From Aminobacter sp. AP02 (GTDB lineage: Bacteria; Pseudomonadota; Alphaproteobacteria; Rhizobiales; Rhizobiaceae), in NCBI RefSeq assembly GCF_003148805.1, contig NZ_QGGX01000021.1, forward strand, positions 1 through 64,000: DNA of 64,000 bases. Reading direction: 5' to 3'. The notes beneath the pieces are model-generated. The model made no database searches. It saw nothing but the letters and a program-made list of their open reading frames with translations, and was not told the DNA's origin. The position numbers and the translations under genes were made by a program. Below, piece by piece: positions 8,961 to 16,947 of the stretch (the stretch's first letter is position 1; each line of letters starts with the position of its first letter).

Positions 8961-9623
8961 TCACCTCGGGATGGACATGCGCCGCTCGAGCTGGCGCAGC
9001 AGGGCTGCGAGCACGGAGCAGGTGGCGACGTAAAGACAGCTAGCGACGATCCAGGTCTCAATGACACGGAAGGTCTCGACATTGATCTTGCGCGCTTCGA
9101 AGGTCAGTTCCGGCACAGCTATCGCTGCGGCCAGGGACGTGTCCTTGAACAGCGAGATCAGCGTACTTGAGAGCGAAGGCAGGACATTGCGCAGCATCAG
9201 CGGCATGACGATCGAGTTGCGGATCTGCGATTGCGTCAGGCCGATAGCAAGGCCCGCTTCTTTCAGTCCATTGGGCACTGCGAGCAGGCCACCACGAAAC
9301 ACCTCGGCGAGATAAGCGCCGGAATAGATCGCCAGCGTCGATACGAAGCTTTCTATCTTGCCGAGCCGGATGCCTAGCTGGGGCAGCGCGAAAAAGGTGA
9401 ACAGCACCAGCACCAGGATCGGGGTGTTGCGGATGATGGTGACATAGATGCGCGCGGGGTGGCGCAGCATTCCGCGCTTCGACAACAACCCGAAAGCCGT
9501 TATCAGGCCGAGCACGCAGCCGATGGCGATCGCCACGAAGGCGAGCCCCAGACTGAGCGCAAGGCCCCAGAGCAGCTGGTCGAAGCTACGCCAGACCGCC
9601 GAGAAATTGAGCGTGTAACCCAT
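8961..9623 (-). CDS. Amino-acid ABC transporter permease (HisQ/GlnP type), first subunit
   Basis: The protein has 220 aa. It shows the family stretch VTIIRNTPILVLVLFTFF, AYLAEVFRGGLLAVP, and the EAA loop EAGLAIGLTQSQIRNSIVMP that contacts the ATPase. It follows the binding-protein gene by 69 bp and is directly followed by the second permease. Confidence 0.9.
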   Translation of the reverse strand: MGYTLNFSAVWRSFDQLLWGLALSLGLAFVAIAIGCVLGLITAFGLLSKRGMLRHPARIYVTIIRNTPILVLVLFTFFALPQLGIRLGKIESFVSTLAIYSGAYLAEVFRGGLLAVPNGLKEAGLAIGLTQSQIRNSIVMPLMLRNVLPSLSSTLISLFKDTSLAAAIAVPELTFEARKINVETFRVIETWIVASCLYVATCSVLAALLRQLERRMSIPR

Positions 9624-9692
9624 GGTGCCGTCAGGTTCCGATCGGAAAGGTAGGCGCGGCCGGCAAAACCGGTGCCGCGCCCATGGGCGAGC

Positions 9693-10532
9693 TTACTTGT
9701 ACTCGACCGGGAAGCCGATCTGCGGCGGAGCCAGTTCCTTGCCAAACCAGGTCTTGTAGGAATTTGCGTAGAAGTCGAACTCGACCCCCGTCATCGCTTC
9801 ATGCAGGGCGGTGTTGACGAAGTTCAGCCAGTCCTGGTCGCCGCGCTTGACGCCGCAGGCATAGGTCTGCGGGTTCCAGCCATAGCCGGCGTCCTTATAG
9901 CGGTCGGGGTTCTGCTTCATGTACCAGGCCAGCGACGATTGGTCGGTGGCGACCGCGTCGGCCCGGCCCGATTCCAGCGCCTGGTAGATCAGGTCGACTG
10001 ATTCATACTGGTCGACCTTCGCCTCCGGCAATGCTGCATGCACCATCGATTCGGCATAGACATTCTGCAGCACCGAGATGGTCACGCCCGAACCGGCCGC
10101 CTTCAGCGCCGCGTAGTCGGCATACTTGCTGTCGCCCTTCAGCATCAGGCCGACGCCCTCGCGGTAGTAGGGAATGGTGAAGGCGATCTGCTGGGCGCGC
10201 TCGCCGGTCACCGTCATGAACTGGCAGGTCAGGTCCACCTTGTCGGTGGTGATGTTGGGGATGCGCGCATCCGACGACTGATTGACGTATTCGATCTTGT
10301 CGGGATCGCCGAACAGCGCCTTGGCGACTATACGGCCCATATCGACGTCAAAGCCCTGAAGCTTGTCGTCGGCGCTCTTGAAGTGCCACGGCGCATTCGT
10401 GCTGCCGGTACCCATGACCAGATGGCCACGCGCCAGAACCTCATCGAGCTTGCTTTGCTTTTCCTGCGCGCCTGCAGGCACTGCGCTCATCAGCGCGACG
10501 GCGGCCACGGCCGCCAGGAGATACGCCTTCAT
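9693..10532 (-). CDS. Periplasmic substrate-binding protein, family 3 (candidate D-glucosaminate or related amino acid binder)
   Basis: The protein has 279 aa with a clear signal peptide (MKAYLLAAVAAVALMSAVPAGA, cut before QEKQ). The two-lobed family 3 fold shows GFDVDMGRIVAKALF, DARIPNITTDKVDLTCQFMTVTGER and the hinge region near ADAVATDQSSLAWYM. It is the first gene of the minus-strand operon; the 156-bp gap to the divergent gene holds a large palindrome. The neighbours (KDG kinase, RidA, fold-III PLP enzyme) suggest a sugar-amino-acid ligand, which is inference. Confidence 0.87.
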   Translation of the reverse strand: MKAYLLAAVAAVALMSAVPAGAQEKQSKLDEVLARGHLVMGTGSTNAPWHFKSADDKLQGFDVDMGRIVAKALFGDPDKIEYVNQSSDARIPNITTDKVDLTCQFMTVTGERAQQIAFTIPYYREGVGLMLKGDSKYADYAALKAAGSGVTISVLQNVYAESMVHAALPEAKVDQYESVDLIYQALESGRADAVATDQSSLAWYMKQNPDRYKDAGYGWNPQTYACGVKRGDQDWLNFVNTALHEAMTGVEFDFYANSYKTWFGKELAPPQIGFPVEYK

Positions 10533-10567
10533 CTCACCAATCCTCCCAGAAAAACTCTTGATCGATG

Positions 10568-10601
10568 TCCATTATTATGGACACGTGTCCTGAATAATGG
10601 A
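10568..10601. promoter_or_regulatory. 34-bp near-perfect palindrome between divergent arms (probable IclR operator)
   Basis: The two 17-nt arms match at 15 of 17 positions. The centre is the perfect 12-bp palindrome GGACACGTGTCC (10579-10590), and the ends are TCCATTATT and AATAATGGA. It lies 36 bp before the binding-protein start and 88 bp before the divergent PLP-enzyme gene, so one bound regulator could control both arms. The IclR protein of the operon is the best candidate. Confidence 0.72.
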
Positions 10602-10688
10602 TTGTCACATGAGAATGCATGTGCCATTGTTTGTCAAGCGCTTCGGAGGCAAGGTCGTCCGACGTATCGAGTTGGAGGCAGTGCAATC

Positions 10689-11747
10689 ATGTTCGACAAA
10701 ATCCAGACACCCGCCGTGCTGGTGGACATCGATCTGGCCAAGCGCAACATCGAACGCTTCCAGGCCTATGCCGACAGCCACGACCTCAAGGCCCGGCCCC
10801 ATATCAAGACGCACAAGCTTCCCCGCATCGCGGAACTGCAGCTCGCCGCTGGTGCTGTCGGCATCACCTGCCAGAAGGTTTCGGAAGCAGCGGCGATGGT
10901 CGCCGGCAGCGACCGCATCACCGATGTGCTGATCACCTTCAACATCATTGGCGACGCCAAGATCGCCGGTCTTCTGGAGCTGTCGCGCAAGGTGCGGCTC
11001 GCCGTCGTTGCCGACAATGCCACTGTCGTCGATGGGCTTTCGGCATCATTCGCTGCCGCAGGTGCTTCGCTCGACGTCTTGGTCGAATGCAACACCGGCG
11101 CCGACCGCTGCGGCGTCGGCTCGCCCGAGGCGGCAGCTGAACTCGCCGCACGCATCGCAGCCGCACCTGGACTGCATTTCGCCGGGTTGATGACCTATCC
11201 GCCCGTTGGCGGTGCCCCCCGGGTTCAGGCCCTCATGACTGAGGCAAAAGCACTGATCGAAGCAAAGGGCATTGCGGTGCCTACAGTCACGTCGGGCGGC
11301 TCGCCTGACCTGATGTCAGCGCACCTGGCGCCCGTCGCTACCGAATACCGACCCGGCACCTATGTCTACAACGATCGTTCGCTGGTGGCGCGTGGTGTCT
11401 GCGACTGGGACGATTGCGCACTGACCGTGCTTGCCACGGTCGTTTCGGTGCCCGCGCCCGATCGCGCCATCATCGATGCCGGCTCCAAGACGCTGACCTC
11501 GGATTTGCTCGGCCTCAAGGGCCACGGCCATGTGCTTGGCCGTCCCGACATCTCCATCGACCAATTGTCGGAGGAACATGGCAGGCTCAGGACCGACGGC
11601 GACATCAACCTGAGCGTCGGCCAGCGGCTGCGCATCGTACCCAACCATGCCTGCGTGGTGACCAACATGGTCGACGGGGTCTACGCCTATGGCAAGGATC
11701 GCGCGCCCGAACTGTGGCCGGTTCCGGCGCGCGGCAAGATAGTCTGA
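10689..11747 (+). CDS. Fold-type III PLP enzyme, D-threonine aldolase/DSD1 family; probable D-glucosaminate dehydratase
   Basis: The protein has 352 aa from ATG 10689 (GGAGG 10 nt upstream); the open frame extends far upstream only by chance. N-terminal barrel with RPHIKTHKLP, the PLP-binding Lys motif of this family; mid-part VLVECNTGADRCGV; C-terminal PNHACVVTNM with the His and Cys that bind the metal in D-serine dehydratase/D-threonine aldolase relatives. The family includes D-threonine aldolase, 3-hydroxy-D-aspartate aldolase, DSD1 and, as far as I recall, D-glucosaminate dehydratase. The divergent KDG kinase and RidA favour the last. Family confident, substrate inferred. Confidence 0.72.
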   Translation: MFDKIQTPAVLVDIDLAKRNIERFQAYADSHDLKARPHIKTHKLPRIAELQLAAGAVGITCQKVSEAAAMVAGSDRITDVLITFNIIGDAKIAGLLELSRKVRLAVVADNATVVDGLSASFAAAGASLDVLVECNTGADRCGVGSPEAAAELAARIAAAPGLHFAGLMTYPPVGGAPRVQALMTEAKALIEAKGIAVPTVTSGGSPDLMSAHLAPVATEYRPGTYVYNDRSLVARGVCDWDDCALTVLATVVSVPAPDRAIIDAGSKTLTSDLLGLKGHGHVLGRPDISIDQLSEEHGRLRTDGDINLSVGQRLRIVPNHACVVTNMVDGVYAYGKDRAPELWPVPARGKIV

Positions 11748-11754
11748 ACGACGC

Positions 11755-12204
11755 CTAGCGAACGACGAGCACCGGCACCTGGCTGTTGGTCAAGACCTCG
11801 ACGGTCTGGCTGCCAAGAATGAGCCGGCCAAGCCCGCGACGGCCATGCGAGGCCATCACGATCAGGTCGCAGCCGCGATCCTTGGCGACCTGGTTGATCG
11901 CCTCGGCCGCCCACATCTCCTCCACATGCACGACTTCGGCGTTGACGCCGAGCTTGTCGGCCTGGGCCTTGGCGGCGTTCAGCACCTTGGCGCCGTATTC
12001 CTCGCCGGCCCTCTGGTAGGAAACAATGTCTTCGGCGGTGGCGACAGGGCCATACATGCCGGCCGATGCGAAGATCGGCGCCGGCTCGGTGACGCTCATC
12101 ACCGTCACCTTGCTGCCGAGGCCCTTGGCCAGGTTCAAGCCATGGTCGAGGCCCTTCTGCGCCAGTTCCGAACCGTCGGTGGCGATGAGAATATGTGCGT
12201 ACAT
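11755..12204 (-). CDS. Universal stress protein (UspA family)
   Basis: The protein has 149 aa, one Usp domain. It starts MYAHILIATDGSE and ends with the nucleotide-binding signature GRRGLGRLILGSQTVEVL followed by VPVLVVR. The G-x2-G-x9-G(S) pattern indicates an ATP-binding type. It converges on the PLP-enzyme gene with a 7-bp gap and has no evident functional link to it. Confidence 0.9.
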   Translation of the reverse strand: MYAHILIATDGSELAQKGLDHGLNLAKGLGSKVTVMSVTEPAPIFASAGMYGPVATAEDIVSYQRAGEEYGAKVLNAAKAQADKLGVNAEVVHVEEMWAAEAINQVAKDRGCDLIVMASHGRRGLGRLILGSQTVEVLTNSQVPVLVVR

Positions 12205-12318
12205 GACGAGGTCTCCATGGGCTGTAGATTCTGTCGGCAGCCTCGCCCGGCGAACACGCCCGGGTCAAGGCAAGGCCACGCCAAATCGGATGGGTCAGAG
12301 CATCGAAAATCGCTTGAC

Positions 12319-12374
12319 CGCTATATCCGCGCAAACATAACAATGCGATGCGCTATATTCCGTTGGATATAGCC
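12319..12374. promoter_or_regulatory. Two Mo-box-like (ModE-type) operators
   Basis: Two dyads share the half-site CGCTATAT with the same 8-nt spacing. Site 1 (12319-12342) has a degenerate right arm ACATAACA. Site 2 (12351-12374) has ATATAGCC, a 7 of 8 match. They lie 29 bp upstream of the broken binding-protein gene. The half-site resembles the CGNTATA pattern of ModE/MopA-type molybdate regulators. The nearby mop gene supports control by molybdenum. Confidence 0.6.
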
Positions 12375-12402
12375 GTAACTCATCACACATCGGACCGTGC
12401 TC

Positions 12403-13040
12403 ATGAACCGTCGCAACATCTTGCTTTCGCTTGTAACAGTGGCCGCGGTCGTCAACGGCTTCACCGCTGTGGCGGCTGGCCAAGAGCGCACCTTCACCGA
12501 CGCGGCAGGCCGCAAGGTGGCATTGCCGGCGAATATCACCCGTGTCATGGCCGCCGGCCCGCCCGCTTCGGTCCTGCTCTATTCCGTGGCGCCCGAAAAG
12601 CTGGTCGGCTGGGTGCGCGAATTCAAGGACGACGAGAAGGAATTCATCGCCGAGCCTACCGCGCACTGCCGGTGCATGGACGCCTGACCGGCAAGGGCGA
12701 CACCGCCAACATGCAAGCGGTACTGGCGATGAAGCCTGACATCATCCTCGACGTCGGCACGGTCAACCCGACCTATGCCTCGCTCGCCGACAAGGTGTAG
12801 GAACAGCCCGGCATTCCCTACTTGCTCATCGACGGCACCTTTGCCAACACGCCGAAATCGCTGCGCGAGGTCGCGACCTCGCCTCGATCATTCCCGCCGT
12901 CATCGTCGCGTTGGTGCCGATGGTGCTACTGTGCTGGCGCATGAACCTGATGACCCTCGACGACGAGGAGGCGCGTGCGCTCGGCGTCGAAACGCGCCGG
13001 ATCCGCGTCGTCGTCGTCGCTGCCGCAACCCTGACCGAAA
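12403..13040 (+). pseudogene. Remnant of a molybdate/iron-type (MolA-FecCD) ABC transporter, collapsed by mutations and two deletions
   Basis: From ATG 12403 a signal peptide and the N-terminus of a class III binding protein are readable (FTDAAGRKVALPANITRV). A one-base loss near 12655 shifts the frame; the protein continues as RALPVHGRLTGKGDTANMQAV and GTVNPTYASLADKV. A TAG at 12798 stands where CAG would give Gln, after which EQPGIPYLLIDGTF is still readable. Near 12875 the sequence jumps into the middle of a FecCD permease (MNLMTLDDEEARALGVETRRIR), which breaks off near 13035 just before mop. The C-terminal half of the binding protein, most of the permease and the ATPase are missing. Confidence 0.85.
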
Positions 13041-13050
13041 GGAACGCATC

Positions 13051-13257
13051 ATGAAGATCAGCGCCCGCAACCAGATCAAGGGAAAGATCGTCGAAGTGAC
13101 CAAGGGAGCAACCACGTCACATGTCCGCATCGACATCGGCGGTGCCGTCGTCACGGCTTCGATCACCAACGCTGCGGTCGATGAACTGAAACTCGCCGTG
13201 GGCAAGGACGCCTACGCGGTCATCAAGGCATCCGACGTCATGGTGGCGGTGGACTGA
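13051..13257 (+). CDS. mop: Molybdenum-pterin/molybdate-binding protein (Mop, TOBE domain)
   Basis: The protein has 68 aa, one TOBE/Mop domain: [19 protein letters not shown], then [19 protein letters not shown] and a C-terminal [15 protein letters not shown]. Mop proteins assemble into oligomers that bind molybdate in the cytoplasm. GAAAGGAAC precedes the ATG. It starts right at the edge of the decayed transporter and ends 2 bp before trmO, so the three once formed one operon. Whether it is still transcribed from the Mo-box promoter is open. Confidence 0.88.
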   Translation: MKISARNQIKGKIVEVTKGATTSHVRIDIGGAVVTASITNAAVDELKLAVGKDAYAVIKASDVMVAVD

Positions 13258-13259
13258 GC

Positions 13260-13751
13260 ATGGCCCGCGAAAACGAGATCCGCGACGGCGAAAGCGCGGT
13301 CGCGTACCCCACCGAATTCGACGCCGGACTGGTGTTCATCGGACGCATCCACACACCCTGGACCTCGCGACTGATGACACCGCGCCAGGGCCGTGCCGAT
13401 GGCCCCATCTGCCGCATCGAGATCTTCGAGCCCTGGCAGGCTGCCCTCGATGGTGTCGAAAGGTTCGAGCGCCTCGAAGTGCTCTACTGGCTGCATATGT
13501 CCAGGCGTGATCTCCTGCGCCAGAGCCCGGCCAATGACGGGACCTCGCGCGGTACTTTTGCCTTGCGCTCGCCTGTCAGGCCCAACCCGATCGGCACCTC
13601 GATTGTCGAGCTCGTCAGCGTCGAGGCCAACATATTGAACGTACGTGGCATGGATTGCCTCGACGGCACACCCTTGCTCGACCTCAAGCCCGACCGCAGC
13701 CTGTTCAAGCCGATCGCCCCGCCGCAGCCGGGCGACTTCGAGACCGGCTAG
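13260..13751 (+). CDS. TrmO/TsaA-family SAM-dependent methyltransferase
   Basis: The protein has 163 aa. It shows the TsaA beta-barrel signatures: [12 protein letters not shown], a long loop with [28 protein letters not shown], then [23 protein letters not shown], which lines the SAM site. E. coli TrmO methylates t6A37 in tRNA. Short versions like this one lack the C-terminal domain and often sit beside molybdate-type ABC transporters, as here, where the role is unknown. Its stop codon overlaps that of the convergent binding-protein gene. Confidence 0.82.
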   Translation: MARENEIRDGESAVAYPTEFDAGLVFIGRIHTPWTSRLMTPRQGRADGPICRIEIFEPWQAALDGVERFERLEVLYWLHMSRRDLLRQSPANDGTSRGTFALRSPVRPNPIGTSIVELVSVEANILNVRGMDCLDGTPLLDLKPDRSLFKPIAPPQPGDFETG

Positions 13752-14662
13752 TTCCGGCAGACTTCCGCAGCCAGCCCTTCCGCACCGCGCTTCGCCTCGG
13801 CCCCCACCGAGAAAGTCGCGCATTCCAGCGTGTCGGCCATCTTGGCGCCAGCGAGGTCGAATTCCATCTGCCGCGGCCCGTTGGGGAACACCTGGCGCTC
13901 GAGTATCCAGGTCAGCTGGTTGCGCACGATTTCAGAATCCATGTCCGGCGAACGCCTGATCACCGCGTCGACGCCGAGCTGCGGATCGCGAAGGCAATCA
14001 TGCCAGGCCTGGCGGGTGATCGCCTGCAGCTTGCTTGCGAGCCCAGGCTCCTGCTCCAGCACCGTATTGAGCGCCACGAGCGCGCCCGAATATATGTCGA
14101 GGCCGTTATCGGCGAAATAGAGGAAGTCGAGGGTGCTGGCATCGTAGCCGCGCATCTGCATGGCGAATTTCAGCGTCGCGTCGAAGCAGGTCGCGGCCAG
14201 CACGGACCGCGAGGCAACCAGGCGGTCGCGCTCCTCTGGCTGGACGCCGTGATAGGCGTAGCTATCGGGGGCAAAACCGTTGCGCTTGAGCAGCAGCGGC
14301 AAAAGTCGCGCCGAGGTGTCGCCGTTGGGCCCACAGAGCGTGCTGCCGGGAATGTCGGCCAGCGTCAGGCGCTTGCCGTCCGAGAGATAGCCAAGGCAGC
14401 AGGGGGTGTGCTCGTAGATCGGCACGAGGCACGAAATCTCGGGCTCGCCGGTGCGCAGCGCGCGCTCGAAAACCGACGAAACGTCGCCGAATCCGATGTC
14501 CGCCTCGCCGCCCACCAGGGCGCGCGTCACCAGCGACGAGCTGAAGCCCTCGACGAAGGTGCAGGACAGGCCGTGATCGGCGAAATAGCCGGCGTCGACG
14601 GCGTGCAAGAACGGCGAATTCTGCCCTTGATACAGGTAGTTGAGCTTGAAACGCAGCTCCAT
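13748..14662 (-). CDS. NMT1/THI5-like ABC substrate-binding protein without signal peptide
   Basis: The protein has 304 aa starting [21 protein letters not shown]; the [22 protein letters not shown] pattern is typical of NMT1/SsuA-like ligand-binding proteins, followed by [14 protein letters not shown]. No signal peptide is visible at this start, and a longer upstream frame does not supply one, so export is doubtful. Relatives bind pyrimidine precursors, aliphatic sulfonates or nitrate. No permease or ATPase of that class is adjacent; the following plus-strand ABC genes are of the polar amino-acid type. Confidence 0.75.
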   Translation of the reverse strand: MELRFKLNYLYQGQNSPFLHAVDAGYFADHGLSCTFVEGFSSSLVTRALVGGEADIGFGDVSSVFERALRTGEPEISCLVPIYEHTPCCLGYLSDGKRLTLADIPGSTLCGPNGDTSARLLPLLLKRNGFAPDSYAYHGVQPEERDRLVASRSVLAATCFDATLKFAMQMRGYDASTLDFLYFADNGLDIYSGALVALNTVLEQEPGLASKLQAITRQAWHDCLRDPQLGVDAVIRRSPDMDSEIVRNQLTWILERQVFPNGPRQMEFDLAGAKMADTLECATFSVGAEAKRGAEGLAAEVCRN

Positions 14663-14817
14663 TCCACAAATCCTCGAACTTTCGAAACGGCCGTTCTTGA
14701 GAAACAGCTTCGCAAGAAACTATCCTAACATTGGAGGGTTGCCGTCCTTGGTGGCCCTCCGGGTTTGCGATATAACCCGTCAATACAGTTTTCAAGCAGC
14801 CCATCAAAGGAGTGATC

Positions 14818-15621
14818 ATGGGAATTGCGCGGACAGCTCTGCTGGCCCTCATCGCGGTTTTCGGCGTGAGCGCGGCAAGTGCGCAGGACTACAAGGCCGC
14901 CCTCGTCAATGCCGACACCATCACGGTCGGCACGTCGGGTTCGGCTCCGCCGTTCAGCATGACCAACGCCGCTGGCGAGCTCGAAGGCTTCGACATTGAC
15001 GTCGTGAACCTGGTCGCCAAGCAGTTCGGCCTCACCGCTAAGTTCGAGAAGCTCGACTTCGCCGGGCTTTTGCCAGGCCTCACCGCGGGTCGCTTCGACC
15101 TGATCGCCTCGGGCGTCACCCGCACGCCGGAGCGCCTGGCCTCGCAGGACTTCTTCCTGCTGTCGCCCTATATCGTCAACGGCGCGGCGATTACCCGCCG
15201 TGAGGCCGACGCCGATATCGCCAGCTGGAAGGACGTCTGCGGCAAGACCATGGGTGCTGTGCGCGGCGGCGCGTTCCAGAAGGTCGCCAAGGAGAAGCTG
15301 CCGGCCGATTGCGTCACCAAGAGCCGCGAATATCCCGGCGCGACCGAGCTGTTTCTCGATCTCGAGAACCGCCGTATCGACTTCGCCGCCCATGACTTCC
15401 TTGGCCCGAAATATCTCGCCAAGTCGGGCAAGCTGACCGGCACGGTCACCCTCGACGACCTGCTCTCGACCATCACCCAGAGCGTCGCGGTCAACAACAA
15501 GAACAAGCCGCTGGCCGACGCCATCGACGCCCAATTCGAGACCTGGCGCAAGGACGGCACCCTGCAGGGCCTGGCCGACAAGTGGTTCGGCGCCTCCATC
15601 GACTGGTCGAAGTCGCAGTAA
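14818..15621 (+). CDS. Periplasmic amino-acid-binding protein, family 3
   Basis: The protein has 267 aa from ATG 14818 (AAAGGAG 5 nt upstream; GTG 14812 lies inside the RBS region). Signal peptide ends at SAASA before QDYK. The fold shows TVGTSGSAPPFSMTNAAGELEGFDIDVV and LPGLTAGRFDLIASGVTRTPER. First gene of a three-gene operon with two permeases. The downstream convergent dadA hints at D-amino acids, but this is only context. Confidence 0.88.
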   Translation: MGIARTALLALIAVFGVSAASAQDYKAALVNADTITVGTSGSAPPFSMTNAAGELEGFDIDVVNLVAKQFGLTAKFEKLDFAGLLPGLTAGRFDLIASGVTRTPERLASQDFFLLSPYIVNGAAITRREADADIASWKDVCGKTMGAVRGGAFQKVAKEKLPADCVTKSREYPGATELFLDLENRRIDFAAHDFLGPKYLAKSGKLTGTVTLDDLLSTITQSVAVNNKNKPLADAIDAQFETWRKDGTLQGLADKWFGASIDWSKSQ

Positions 15622-15649
15622 AAGGGCTCTCCGCGAGGGGCGACGGAAA

Positions 15650-16294
15650 ATGGAAATCGCACTTGCGTGGCTGCCGCGGCTGTTGGTTGCGGCAGCCCTC
15701 ACCATTGGGCTGTCGGCAGTAGTATTCACCCTGTCGGCGGTCTTCGGCCTGCTTTTGTCGCTGGTCCACTACGGCCGCGAGAAATCCTACGCCAGGAAGG
15801 CCATCGAGGCGTTCAGTGCCTTCTTTCGCTCGGTGCCGGAACTGGTGGTGCTGTTCCTGTTCTTCTTCGGCGGACCGCAGGTCGGCATCGACTTCGGCCC
15901 CATCGGCTCGACCATCATCGCGTTTGCGCTGGTTGGCATTGCCTTCGACTACCAGGTTTTCAAAGGCGCGCTCAAGGCCATCCCCTTCGGCCAGTACGAG
16001 GCGGGGCTCGCGCTCGGGCTGCCGAAACGGATCGTCTTCCTGCGCGTGCTGATCCCGCAAGTCCTGCCGCTCGCGCGCAAGGGCTGGATCACCTACGCCA
16101 TCGGCACGGTCAAGCGCATGTCCATCGCCTCGGCCGTCTCGGTCAGCGAAATCCTCTACGTTACCAAGCAGGGTATCGCCGCCACCAACGCGCCCTTCAC
16201 CTTCCTGACGCTCGCCGTCGGCCTCTACATCCTTATCGTCACGCCGCTGCTCGTCTTCAACGAGCGCAAGCCCAAGCAGCTGGTGGCACGATGA
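15650..16294 (+). CDS. Amino-acid ABC transporter permease
   Basis: The protein has 214 aa with five predicted membrane helices. Family motifs: FFRSVPELVVLFLFFFGGPQVG and the EAA loop YEAGLALGLPKRIVFLRVLIPQ. It begins 28 bp after the binding-protein gene, and its stop overlaps the ATG of the next permease by 4 bp (ATGA), so the two are translationally coupled. Confidence 0.9.
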   Translation: MEIALAWLPRLLVAAALTIGLSAVVFTLSAVFGLLLSLVHYGREKSYARKAIEAFSAFFRSVPELVVLFLFFFGGPQVGIDFGPIGSTIIAFALVGIAFDYQVFKGALKAIPFGQYEAGLALGLPKRIVFLRVLIPQVLPLARKGWITYAIGTVKRMSIASAVSVSEILYVTKQGIAATNAPFTFLTLAVGLYILIVTPLLVFNERKPKQLVAR

Positions 16295-16944
16295 ACATCC
16301 TGCTCGACCCGACCTACCGGCAAATGCTGTTCGATGGGCTGGCGTTGACGCTGCTCATCTCGATCATCGTCATCATCGTATCGAATCTGCTGGCGCTGCC
16401 GCTGGCCATCTACATGCAGCGGCCCGCGGGCGCGTTTCGCCGCCTCATCATCGGCTACAGCTTCTTTGCCCGCGCAGCGCCCGTGCTGGCGCTGCTGTTT
16501 GCGCTCTATTACGGCCTGCCGCGCCTTGGCATCTATCTGGAGCCGGTGCCGTCGGCGCTGATCGGCCTCATCTTCGCCTCGACCGCGTACAATCTCGAAT
16601 TCCTGCGATCGGGCTTCGAGAGCATCCCCTCAGGCCAGCTCGACGCCGCCAGGTCGCTCGGACTCAGGCCGTTCGCGACCTACTGGAAGGTGATGATCCC
16701 ACAGGCCTACAGGCTCGCGGCCCCGTCGCTGTTTTCCAACGCCATCCAGATGGTCAAGGGCAGCTCGCTCGCCAGCCTGGTCGCCATCGACGAGCTGACG
16801 GCGGCCTCTACCGTCATCATCTCGGAGACCTACAAGGCCATCGAGGTGCTGCTGGTCGTGTCGGTGTTCTATCTCTTGATCGCAGCCGTCATCATCGGCC
16901 TGCAATATCTCTACGAATCCAGGCAGAGCGTCGGCCGGCGCTAG
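16291..16944 (+). CDS. Amino-acid ABC transporter permease
   Basis: The protein has 217 aa from ATG 16291. It contains FFARAAPVLALLFALYYGLP, YNLEFLRSGFESIPSGQ and the EAA loop LDAARSLGLRPFATYWKVMIPQ. It completes the permease pair. No ATPase gene follows: the next gene is dadA on the other strand, 3 bp away. The transporter must borrow an ATPase, possibly the one at 7512-8282. Confidence 0.9.
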   Translation: MNILLDPTYRQMLFDGLALTLLISIIVIIVSNLLALPLAIYMQRPAGAFRRLIIGYSFFARAAPVLALLFALYYGLPRLGIYLEPVPSALIGLIFASTAYNLEFLRSGFESIPSGQLDAARSLGLRPFATYWKVMIPQAYRLAAPSLFSNAIQMVKGSSLASLVAIDELTAASTVIISETYKAIEVLLVVSVFYLLIAAVIIGLQYLYESRQSVGRR

Positions 16945-16947
16945 CCG

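Noticed and set aside
10038-10688. Upstream extension of the fold-III PLP enzyme
   Set aside because: It would run antisense through the binding-protein gene and the 34-bp palindrome. The ATG at 10689 has a ribosome-binding site and gives the family's usual N-terminus.
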